Assembly (NCBI GenBank): GCA_036346395.1
Contig: CM070599.1
Span: 12,949,232 to 13,013,231 of the forward strand
Direction: 5' to 3'
Origin: Hsuehochloa calcarea
Taxonomy: Eukaryota; Streptophyta; Magnoliopsida; Poales; Poaceae
DNA length: 64,000 nucleotides
Shown: positions 11,961 to 23,900 of the stretch, one piece after another
How the letters are laid out: every line of letters begins with the position of its first letter
Numbering within the stretch: the first letter of the stretch is position 1
Notes under the pieces: model-generated
Told to the model about the DNA's origin: nothing
Database searches by the model: none
What the model saw: only the letters and a program-made list of their open reading frames with translations
Made by a program: the position numbers and the translations under genes

Positions 11961-13135
11961 CAAGTTCCTTGCTCAGCGTCGCCTCCATTTTGGCCGGCCC
12001 CAGTCCTTGAAGTGCATTGAATTGTCGGGGACTATTTCTTCATCCTCAACTGAGCAAGCCGGCATGCCGATCATGAATGATGCATACGTTTGGACATCGT
12101 TGTACAACAGAAATCCTCACATTCTTCAGGACCAACAACCAGTTGTCTGTATTCTCGCTTTCAACGAAAGCGAATGCCACAAGAAGAACTTGATTGTTGT
12201 CGTCCGTCGCTATTGCGGTCAGTATCTGGCCCTTGTACTTTTCAGTCAGGAATGTGCCATCTACGCACAAGATTGGATGGCAGTGCTGGAATGCATTGAT
12301 GCATGGACCAAAGGCGAAGAATGCTCACTGCAGTACCCTCTTATCGACCCACTTCTGATGTGTGGCGTCTTGAATGTCGACATGAGTGTCCAGATTCCTG
12401 TCTTGTATGACTCGGAGTAGCCCGAGGGGGTTATGGTAGGAATCCTCCAACATGTCGAACCTTGATTCCACTGCCTTTTGTTTTGCCCTCCAAGCTTTGG
12501 CGTAGCTGATTGTGTACTATAACCTTGCCTCAATCGCACGAATGATAGATCTTGGCTCGAAATCAAGATTATCTACGATCTCACCGTACATGAGGTTGGC
12601 GATGAAGCTTGATGACAGGTTCCTATAGGACTGCACTGACTCAGCGACGACGTATGTGTGCGGGACTACTATAGAGAACTTTCAGTAGGTGTCCTACTTA
12701 GCCTGAAATGCGTGCACTCGCTAAGGGCATCCCTCTATTTCGCACTTCACATCGTAGCATCTTGGGTTGGACTTGACAATTGTGAATGTGCACCGCACCG
12801 ACAAGGCCCAGAATTTGACCGCCTCCTGCACAGCTTTCTTGCATTTGTACACAACTCCCTGCCTAACATCACTCTGGTCGTACTCCCACGACACACAGGA
12901 GTCTTTGTATACGACGAGGCAGTTGAACTGGTATGTGTTACACTCGGATGGAATCGCCAGCTGGTCCACATCATCCTTATCATCGGATCATTCATCTTCT
13001 GACAATGCATTGTAGTTCTGGGATTCCTGGTCCATCCTTTGCACAATAGCTTCCAGCTCCTCACCCTCGTCAGCAAGCCCACTGGTCTGCCTGACTGAAG
13101 GAGCTACTTCTTCAGGATCTTCGTCGTTAGCATCT
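11960..13135 (-). pseudogene. MuDR/MULE transposase, N-terminal and catalytic parts, broken
   Basis: Minus-strand translations give, in order: an acidic region (about 13130-12970), the MuDR N-terminal DNA-binding-like domain (12969-12721, with WEYDQSDVRQGVVYKCKKAV and ending CEIEGCP), a linker, and the MULE transposase core (12270-12046). The core reads CVDGTFLTEKYKGQILTAIA, then AFAFVESENTDNW, then IIHDRHAGLLS. The first Asp of the DDE triad is in VDGTF and the second is probably in HDRHAG. Stops and frameshifts lie near 12690, 12500 and 12320, and the reading ends after DRHAGLLS, so the third catalytic residue is missing. I did not find terminal inverted repeats. Confidence 0.85.
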
Positions 13136-13255
13136 GTAACATTTTTTAGCGCCGATCTGTTTTAGCCCCTATCCGCATCCGAAAAATATTATAGAATATG
13201 AAAAGAACATCAGACATAACATCAAATCGAGTAGAAATTATCGGTCTGTTTTCAC
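13136..13255. mobile_element. hAT-like MITE fragment
   Basis: The segment contains CCCCTATCCGCATCCGAAAA and ends GGTCTGTTTTCACTCCTA. It resembles the termini and interior of the better preserved MITE at 16123-16681. Both ends are degraded and no clear 8-bp duplication is seen. Confidence 0.45.
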
Positions 13256-14934
13256 TCCTACTCATTCAACACTTGTCTGCGGAAGCGAAAGCTAGACAAT
13301 GACATTGTTTATGCTCAATCTAGGTTACCTGTCGAGCGTCGTTCCCGTTGTACGAACTTGTCATGGTAATTGACCTGTGGGATCCGCCTATTAGTGTCTA
13401 CCATTTTTCCCCTCTGTGTCAACGTTAGAGGAATAGGATCAAAGTCAAGGTCCAGGTGGCAGAGGCAAAAGTGTTGGTCACGTGGTGGCAGGGAGTAGCG
13501 GCAAAATAGTAAGAGAGCCCAGAGGCCAAGGGGTGAAGGGTGGCCACTGACAGGTAAGACCCACTTATTAGATTCCGTTGCATATCATAGGATTCTATGG
13601 AATTTATTGTAACATTTTGTTAAACTATGGGTAGTTGAGCCGAATGTGAACTTAAATATGTAGTTTTCTGTTAGTTCTGACAATCTACTTGTAGTTTTTT
13701 GAAATTACTCCAAAAAAGTGACAACAATAACACAAAATCAATCTATCACGTCACAATTTCAATGAAAAATCGATATACAGATTAAAAAAATTCAATCCTG
13801 CTAAAAAGGATATCCCAAAATTAATGGAAAAAAATAAACCAAAGTTAGTAATTACTTAAATTTGTCTTGTTTGTTTTACTGTGTATCGAATTTAGAGTTA
13901 AATTTTTCTAAGTTGCTTGATCTCATCCCATGACCTAACCAGATTTTGTTGTAATTTTGTTATCACCATTTGCATGATCTTTAGATGGTGGGATGCACAC
14001 GAGCACCTAAAGAGTGGGATCCATTGGATACATTCTCTTTGGGAGTTTGCACTTTAATAACCTTTTTTTAACCCATCCACCTTATCCGTGTTAAAAAAAA
14101 TCTTCAACACATGTTAATCACCAATCCCATTATGTCACTAGTTGAAGCCTAGTACACCCATGATCCATGTGCTCTATTTGGGCTTCTCCCAGATAGGCTG
14201 ACAAGCCACAATAACCTTAGCGTCGGAGCAGGCAATCAATCACAACTCACAAGCCCCTTTGTATCTAGATACGGTGACGAACCTTCTGCAGGTAACCGAC
14301 AAGCATCACAGAAAAACCGTTCGGACAATTTGACGCCGAAAAATCATCTATGTTGGCTGGTTTTCAGAGTGAAGCTCTAAAAAATGGGAGAAGCTAAGTA
14401 GGTGAAGTTGAACAAACATAATTGAGTCAACCAAAGAAAGTTAGACACGCCACAATTAAGTTAAGCGTAGCCACTCTGCAGCAAAGCACCTCCTAGAAAA
14501 CATACTGGAACCGCATGGGGCATACAGCAAAATTGAGTAAGTTTAGCCTGGGGAGGAACAAAGATTGGCCACTAGACATCTTTTGCCAATATTGGTATTT
14601 AATTCTAAGGTTGGGGGCATATATCCATACTGATTTTACAACCTCAAACATGTTACCAGAGCTATAATTATGCAATCATCTCAATAATAACTGCTATGCT
14701 TTAAATGATTGATGATTTTCAAGCCGGGCTGGAAAAAAATTATGCTCAACAACCAATCTCACTTCGTCCAAAAACTATCTCAAGAGACAGCGCCACTTCA
14801 TTCTCCTGTCAAGAAAGGTAGTGAAAGGTAAGTAATCTCCATATATAAAGTCACAAAAGATACTAAATCTGAGCAGCTGAAATTAGTAAAAAAAGGTGTT
14901 TTTTTGGTTACCCACCATCCTGTCCAAAATTGGC
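13256..14934. other. Intergenic stretch downstream of eRF3, no gene recognised
   Basis: The stretch is mostly AT-rich with no conserved coding pattern on either strand. The part nearest 14934 should contain the eRF3 3' untranslated region, because eRF3 is read on the minus strand and stops at 14935. I could not assign a polyadenylation signal with confidence. Confidence 0.6.
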
Positions 14935-17900
14935 TTAAGCTGAAAATGTTGGGCTGCCAAAAGGAGGAATAGCAACAACCTTCCCTACAGCTACTGTCTT
15001 TCCTGCAACCATTAAGGTAAATGGAACAGTAAGTAATTTAATCTATAGTTGGACTACAATACCAATAAATATGATATGGAAAGTGCACTCCAATAAATAG
15101 GATACAAATTACTCAAAAAAAAAAAAAGAGATTTCACAAAATAATATAACACAAAGAAGTAGCAACGATTCTAATAAATGCAAAAAGAAAACTACAACGT
15201 TGTCAAAAAGAACAAACAAAAAGATAACAGGAGCTGCTGAATTGGTTCTCTTGGTTGCATCGCACATGCTCTTTTCATTCACTCCAAAAGGGAAAGAAAA
15301 TATGTTCCAAAGGATGTATGTATACTTGCCTTCCGTTCTAAGTGTAAACCTTCCAAGCTGAGGAAAATCAGAGAAGTTCTCGATGCATATCAAGTTATTC
15401 ACCTAATTGCAAAACACATCAAAATTAGTGGAACCTGCAACGAGCATTTATGAAATACTAACGATGCTCGATAAGAATACCTGAATGCGGCAAACTACAA
15501 CTGCACCATTCTTCACAAAAAGAGGCTTCCTCTTTGGCTTCTTCTTCTTTGGATCAGTTTCTTTCTTTTTCTTCATGTCAATTTCCTCAATGAGATCAAC
15601 AATCTCACACTCCTCAACAACAGAGTGGATATGCAACACTGCCTTGTAGCCCGCAGTGAAAATAGCCTACCACATCAAGATAAGTATAAAATATTACGAA
15701 ACATCCCGGGGAAAATAGAATGTTTATAGATTCAATAGAATCAACAGTTGGGGAAAAAAGAATGCCATCAATCTTCAGAATTGTGTAGCGGAATGCAGAG
15801 ACACGGCATGGTGAACTAATATAAAAAAAATTCAAGTATTGGTGGAATATTAAACTAAAAATTATGACATAATAAATGTGAGACAACCATCATGGAGGTA
15901 CATGGAGCATTGATATTTCGTATTGAAAGGAAATATCCCACAAATAAATACAGAAGCAGCTACTACTAGTACCATTTGATCCTAGCTCCGAATCAACTCA
16001 TTTGTTTGGTTTTAGAAATGGAACGGGTTGGTCCTTCACCACCTCATCCCTCGTAAGCACAAAGTTAGTACAAAAAGAGGGATTGTGTCATCCCACCAAA
16101 TTTCATGAAATGATCCCATGAAGAGGTGAAAACGGGGCGGATAATTCCCATCCGATCCGACGCTGTATCCGGAAAAAATCCACCTGGATATCATTTTTTA
16201 GTCCCAGCCCGCATCTGATGTTATCCGTATCCGGAAAATCTCATGGAATATGGGAAGAGTAATATCTGATCTTTATCCGTATTTTATAGGATATCCAAAA
16301 GATATCCGATAAATCAACAAAATGGATATCTGATAAACATCAATATCCTTTAATATCCTCTATGGTGCTCTAGTCATTGACTAATATATAATATGAATTT
16401 ACATTTGATAATGTTTATGTTCTTAAATAGGATAAATAATTCTCTAACAGGTAGTATAATTTGACATTTTTATTGGTGAAGTTGTATCTTTTCTTTATGT
16501 GTACATTTTCCGTCAAGTTATGCGTGACTGATTTGAAACCAATCCGTATCCGCACCGTGTACGTATCCCGAAAAATATGTATGCGGGGGTATCCGTATCC
16601 GACCCAGACTCTAGGGTAAAAATATGGGTTAGGATACGGGAAGAGCAATATCCACCCATATCCGACCTGTTTTCATCCCTACCCATGACGAACCAACTCA
16701 TCCTTGGGATGAGGTGATCCCCCAAACCAAACACCTCAATAATGAACAGAGATTGCCAGATACAATTTAAGTTTAAAAGAACTGCTTTCCAGACTCAAAC
16801 AAACAGTATATGTATCCATATCCTGATCTGCATCAACCATATAGTACCATTAGCAAATTGAAATCCAACAAAAGTAAGACACCCATCATATACAAAACAG
16901 TTATATGCATATTTCAATTCAATGTAAAAAAACAGAAGCACCATAGCAACCATGATAAACATTACAAGTAGTTTCTTTCAATTTATTTGTGTTATTAAAA
17001 GGAGCAAGCAACACTTACATTGTCAAGCAACTCTAGAATTTGCAATTGAGCATTAAATTCAGTGACAGCACCAACAGGATTAGCTGCATGAATAGACATC
17101 ATAAAGATGAGAACATAAGTCAAATTAGGAAATGATCCACAAGACCACAAATAAACAACTTTCACAATTCACAAATCTTTAAAATTTTACAGGTGCCATA
17201 TTATGCAGAACTAAATTATTAGAGTGTACCAAATTTATCCGATGGATAGCACACAACTGGTTAAAACAAAAAACATTCCCACTTTAATCCTAAGGGCTGG
17301 GCAAATTTTGGCTTGCCATATGGCACACAATCCACTAGCGGATGGGGGTCACACTTCAGCCCTTTTTTGTAGTGAAGGCACAGCCAACCCAACCCTTTCC
17401 TTTCGTTTGTTAAGCCCAATATAAATGTTAAGAGTATTGTATATTCTACATTTCTCTCTTTCTCTCTCTTGGCCCATGTGGCCCTTGTAGCCCATGAGGC
17501 CCATGTATCTTCTATATATATCTCCTTCATTAATGAATAAGATGAACAGTTGTGAATAGCAAACCCTAGCCTTCATTATCTTAACATGGTATCAGAGCGT
17601 AGTTTATCCAAACCCTAACCCTAATCCTATCACTGTTCGGCCGCCGCCTCTCCACTCCATCCAGAGGCGTGGTGGTCTGCCGCCGCCGCCGATCGGAGAA
17701 GACGCCGCCCGTCTCCATCCAGAGGCGTGAAGGTCGCATCCGCGCCACCGGTCAGAGACAATGCCGTCGCCGCTAGCGTCGCCGCCTCGTCTTCACCCTC
17801 GTCTTCACCGTTCGGAGACGACGCCGCCCGTCTCCATCCAGAGGCGTGAAGGTCGCATCCGCGCCGCCGGTCGGAGACGACGCCGTCGCCTCTTCCTCTC

Positions 17901-20900
17901 CGTCGCCGCTAGCGTCGCCGCCTCGTCTTCACCTTCGTCTTCACCGCCCGGAGGAGATCCAGCATCGCGTCGTCGTCTGCGAGCGTGTGGTCGTCCTCTC
18001 CGCCGCCGCTGAACGTTGCCGGATTCGCCGTCTCCATCGCCCGCGCCTCTCCTCTCCATCGCCCGCGCCTGGAGATCATCCGCGCCCCTCTTCCTCTCCA
18101 TCCCCCGCGCCTGGAGCTGGAGGTCGCGCCGTCTCCGCCGAATCTGCGCCGTCTCCATCGCCCGCGCCTCTCCTCTCCATCGCCCGCGCCTAGAGATCAT
18201 CCGCACCTCTCCATCGCCCGCGTCTGGAGCTGGAGGTCGCGCCGTCTCCGCGCCTGGAGATTAGCACTGGGAGCCGATCCGGGAGCCGATCTGTCAGATT
18301 AGCACTGCTTGGTATCTCTATCCATCAGATTAGCACTGCTCTGCCTCTTTAGTACTGTTGATTAGTACTGCTTCTGCTGATCTGCTACTATTGCTACTGT
18401 GATTGGTATTGTTGTGTGGTATGGCTAAGTCCGACTCGATGTTTGGGGGCAGTTCATCTCTAGTGTTCATCTCAGTCAAGACTACTCTTAGGGGTTATGG
18501 TTTGGCCTCTCATTTGACTGATGATCCTCCTGATCCGAAGACCGTCGATGCTGAGTGTTTAAAGGCTTGGCGTAAAGAAGATGATCGTGTCATGACCGGA
18601 ATTGTGCTGAGTGTTGATGTTTCTCTGCGGATGAGTCTTGAGTATCATACTTCAGCCAAGCAAATGTGGACATACTTTGAGAAGAGATATGTTCAGTCCA
18701 GTGGTGCTCTTCGCTTCACATTGCTCAAGAACATTCATAGTCTTCAGCAGCACTGATCGATCGATGGAGGAATATTACAGTTGCTTTCACTCACATCACC
18801 GGTCCTCTAGAGTCTATGACACCAAGGTCTTTGTTGCTGTCGGTCTTGTCTTGCTAAAGATGAGTATGCTCAATGACGCTTATGTATCGATTTGTGATGG
18901 GGCTTGATCGAATTTGAGCCTGTTCAGTACTCAATTGCTCAACTATCCCACTCCACCGACTTTGATCGCGGCGCGACTCTAGTTTGATTGCGTAAGAGAC
19001 GCGTCTTCATTCTCTTATGCTGCCTCAGATCCTCACCACATCGCTCGAGTCTCTCACGGTGATGCGGATCTACCAGAGCGACAACCACAGGAGTGTTGGT
19101 TTGTTCCCATTGCAAGAGGACTGGTCATCATGTTGACAAATGTTTCAAGTTACATCCAGATCAGCTTATTGCCTATCGTGCTAGACAGCCATTTGACCGT
19201 CGTCGTGGAGCACCTACTGGGCCTTCCAGAGCACTCATCGGAGCGAGCCATCTGCGACACATCCACATCTACTGTGACTTCTGGATCAGTGTCGCTATGA
19301 CATCAGTTGCACCTTCTGCTTCTAGTGCTGCTCATCCTTGGATTCTGGATTCAGGTGCTTCGTTTCATGTCACATCTGACAGCTCTCAGCTTGTTGCTCG
19401 TAGGCCCTTAACTGATGCTACCTATGTTCACACTGCTGATGGTACACCTTGCCCTATTACCCATCAGGGCATTCTCTCTACATCTTGCTTCTCTGTTCCT
19501 GATGTGACTTTTGTTCCTCAGCTATCTATGAATCTTCTTTCTGTTGGTCAACTAACTGATATGAACTGTTTCATTGGATTTGATGATTTTTCTTGTTTCA
19601 TTCAGGATCGTCAGAGCAGAAGAGTGATTGGTTCTGGCCATCGCCGTAGAGGCTCTCCCAGTCTATGTCTTGGACATCTTACATCTTCCTTCCACCAAGA
19701 CGTCAAGGCCTTGGTGTCTTCTCGCTATGTCTTCATCTCGCCTCTCTGTTGGGTCTTCCTTGACAAGTGGCATCATCGACTTGGTCATCTTTGTGGAGCT
19801 CGCCTCACCACTTTAGTTCACCAGGGTTCCTTAGGTCATGTCACTGTTGAGTCTAGTTTTCATTGTACTGGTTGTAAGTTGGGAAAACAACTACAACTTC
19901 CATATCCCAAGAGTACCTCTCGGTCTTCGATCTTTTGATTTGGTGCATTGGATGTATGGGTCCATCTCCTTTTGCTTCAAGGGTGGTCATAGTTATTATG
20001 TCATATTTGTTGATGATCACTCTCGATATACTTGGATCTATTTTATGAAACATCGTTCTCGATTGATTTCCATTTATCGCCTTTTGCTAAGATGGTTCAT
20101 ACACGCTTTTCTTCTTCCATTCGTGTTTTCCGCTCGACTGGAGGCGAGTATCTTTCCTCACCTTTCGTCAGTTCTTTCTTCCGAGGGTACTCTTCCTCAA
20201 CTCGTGTCCCTGCTCATGCTCGAATGGTGTTGCCTTGGCGCAAGCATCGCCACATCATCGAGACCGCCGCACTCTTCTCATTTCCTCCTTTGTCCTCTCA
20301 CTTCGGGGAAGCGGTCTCACATGCTATCTATCTTATTAACCGTCACCCTCTTCTAAGCTTCTGTGGCAAGTGTCCTGGTGAGGTCCTGTACAGAGCACCT
20401 GCTCACTATTCTCATCTTCGCGTTTTTGGTTGTGTCTGCTATGTCCTTCTAGCACCTCGTGAGCGCACAAAGCTGAGCCCTCACCGCTTGAGTGTGTTTT
20501 TAGGTTTGATCCCGAGCATAAGGGTTATCGTTGCTATGATCCCTCAGCACGTCGCATTCGCATCTCTCGTGATGTGACTTTTGATGAGGGACGTCCTTTC
20601 TTTCATCATTCTTCTCCACATCCCACTTCTTCTTCCACAGATTCCACTTCCTTTTTGTGTCTACCTCCCATTCATTCTCCAGATACACCTTCTCCACCGC
20701 CACCTTCTCGTGTACCTTCTCCACCAACTCCACCCGATTTCTAACACTTCCACTCTTCCTTCCACTATAGTCGTCGATGAGAGTTCCTTCTGATACTCTG
20801 TCCCCCTCTCCTCAGCCTGATCCTCCGGCCAGTACCATCGACTCTGACGATCGTTCTACTACATCACGATATGCCCTACGTGATCGTTCTTCTATTCAGG

Positions 20901-23900
20901 CACCAGAGAGATGGGGTTTTTCTCGTGCAGGTGCAGTAGCTGAGCCGAGTACCTATCAGAGGTCGATTGTACCGAGAGGCACCCGCTATGACAGAGGAGC
21001 TCACAAAGATTAGAGTGCACGGGCACTTGGGATCTTGTTCCGCCACCGTCTGAGTGTTCCTATCACTTGCAAGTGGGTGTACAAAATAAAGAACAAATCG
21101 ATGGGTCGAGAGAGCGATACAAGGCTCGTCTTGTTGCAAGAGGTTTTCAAAGAGCTTATGGTCGAGATTATGATGAGACTTTTGCTCCAGCTTGCTCATA
21201 TGACCACAAATTGTACTTTTATTGCGATTGCAAAGAATACGCACATGGACTATATCTCGGATGGATGTCAAGAATGCTTTTCTTCACGGTGATCTACATG
21301 AGGAGGTCTATATGCACCACCCCTGTGAGTTGAGGCTCCTACAGCTATGTTTGTCGCCTTAGGCGTGCTCTATATGGTCTCAAGCAGCTCCTCGCGCTTG
21401 GTTCGAGCGTTCGATTACGTGATTCGAGTGCTGGTTTCACTTCGAGTGAGCATGACCGCCCTATTTGTTCACACTTTCAATGAGGTCGCACTTTGCTTCT
21501 TACGTATGTAGATGATATGTTGATCACGGAGATGACAGACCACGTGGTGTTTGTCAAGAAGAAATTGAGTGAACAATTTATGATGTCCGATTTGGGAAAA
21601 TTGAGCTATTTTCTAGGAATTGAGGTTCATTCGATGGTGATGGCTACTATCTCACAAGATCGCTATGTTCAGGATCTACTTGCTCGATCTGGGATGACTG
21701 ATACTCGTACTGCTGCCACACCCATGGAGCTTCACTTGCAGCTTCGACCTACAGACGGTGTACCCCTGACAGATTCTTCTCGCTATCGTCAGCTTGTTGG
21801 GAGCCTTGTCTATCTCACAAGAACTGTGCCGACATTGCTCATGCCGCTCATGTGCTCACCAGCTTTGTCGGTGCTCCCACCTCGATTCACTATAGTCATG
21901 TTCTTCGTAATCGAGATACTTGAGAGAACTCGCGCCCAGACGCTCATTATATGCCGATTCGAGTCACTCGGCTCCACGCTTACTCGACTCTACTTGGGCG
22001 AGCGATCCTGCTGACGCGACCACATCGGCTATTGTATCTCTCTTGGTACTTCGCTTATTGCTTGGAAGTCCAAGAAGCAGACTGCGGTGTCACGCTCTAG
22101 TGCAGAGGCAGAGCTCCGAGCACTTGCCGCTACAACATCAGAGATCATTTGGCTTCGATGGCTCTTGACTGATCTTGGTGTCCTTTGTGACAATCCTACC
22201 CCTCTTTTGTGACAATACAAGTGCCATTCAAATTGCCAATGATCCGGTCAAGCATGAGCTGACAAAACACATTGGTGTTGATGCATCCTTCACGCAATCT
22301 CATTGTCAGCAGTTGACCATCACCCTCAAGTATATTCCCTCAGAGCTCCAAGTTGTAGATTTCTTCACTAAAACTCAGACTAGAGAACATCATCGACTTC
22401 ATCTGCTCAAACTCAGTGCATCAGATCCTCCTGATCCACCTTGAGTTTGAAGGGGGGTGTTAAGAGTATTGTATATTCTACATTTCTCTTTTTCTCTCTC
22501 TTGGCCCATGTGGCCCTTGTAGCCCATGAGGCCCATGTATCTTCTATATATATCTCCTTCATTAATGAATAAGATGAACAGTTGTGAATAGCAAACCCTA
22601 GCCTTCATTATCTTAACAATAAACACATCCTAAATCTACCTGTTACATAGGTTGATAACCCATTCAAACCTAGGCTGAATCACTATCAAACAATAACCAC
22701 TGCTGGATGCCATGTTTAAATGTTTAGAGGTGCCAAGTGGACAACCTAATACAATATTAACTTTTTTTTGAAGAATATACGTACCAATGCTTGAAAGTAC
22801 AAAACCAGCCATAATATCCTCCTCTTCAATCCCTGACAATTTGACACGAACGTTCTCGGCAGGTCCAGCACGACGCACTTTGTTCTCATCCAAGCTTATA
22901 CCAATGACTTTCACGTTGGACTGTTAGAAACCAGACACATTGCACCAAAACTGAATTGTAGACTCCGAAGGAGATCAAGTGTGCCAAGAGAGTTACATCA
23001 AAAGAAAGAAAGAAAGAAAAAGAAAAGAAAATACCTTGTTTGGCATAACCAACAAACTGTCACCCTCTCTGATAGTCCCAGACTCTATTTTCCCCATTAC
23101 GACAGTACCCATATCTTTATATTTATCAATTATTGGCATCCTGCATTTGTTAATACATAAAATTGTAAAAGCTTGCATCTGGCATCTGATCAAGACCATA
23201 ATTCAAGCAGCCTTACTATACGAGTACAAAAAACCAAAAATATGATAAGCAAAGATATTTTAACAATTGTTCATTTTCAAGGCCTTTCATTTTGGAACAG
23301 AGGGTTGCATAAAGCATTAACAATAAACAGTAACCTGGTTACCTGATGAACATAGAAGCAAAGTCATCTACATTAGCTGTTTATTACCCCGTATGTCAAA
23401 AAATATTTTGTTTTATAAAAACATGCAGTAAAACTTTCTTAACTTTTACCACTAATACATACAAAAGTTGACAATGTGAAAATAATATCATTAGATTTGT
23501 CATGAAAAGTAGTTCCGTAATATAACATTTTTTATCTAACATATTAAATTATTACTATAGAAATTGATTGACAAAATTAAATATTGGAGACCATGTCATG
23601 TCCAAAGTGTTACTTTTTGAACAGAGGATTTATAGTTCAAAAATAAGCATAGCTATCTAACCTTACTGGACCTTTGGGGTCACGTAAAGGAACTTCAATA
23701 CGGTCCAGAACTTCAAAAAGACATGGACCATCCCACCAACTACAAATGCTTTTATCCACCCTGGTCTTCATATTGGTTCCCAAAAGACCAGATATTGGTA
23801 AGAACTGGACATCTGATAACAAAGCCAACGAAACAGTAAGAAAAAGTGTTTGGCTGGCCATAAATTATCGTAATATCTACAATCAGGTATGATAATGGAA

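Larger units (their letters stand above)
17426..22618 (+). mobile_element. Complete-structure Ty1/copia retrotransposon in eRF3 intron 13
   Basis: This 5193-bp element is inserted antisense to eRF3, between the exons at 17019-17083 and 22785-22920. It has two 161-bp LTRs (17426-17586 and 22458-22618), a primer site TGGTATCAGAGC at 17587-17598, a polypurine tract ending at 22457, and a perfect 5-bp target duplication ATAAA (17421-17425 and 22619-22623). The LTRs differ at one base by eye. Domain order gag-protease-integrase-reverse transcriptase-RNase H identifies Ty1/copia. The coding region is broken in many places despite the near-identical LTRs. Confidence 0.97.

Noticed and set aside
11749..12420. 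223-residue plus-strand open frame
   Set aside because: It overlaps the MULE transposase on the opposite strand, whose domains are clear, so this is its shadow plus LTR sequence.
17761..18302. Multiple open frames in the GC-rich leader of the copia element
   Set aside because: Low stop-codon density from GC-rich tandem repeats. There is no domain, and both strands are open.
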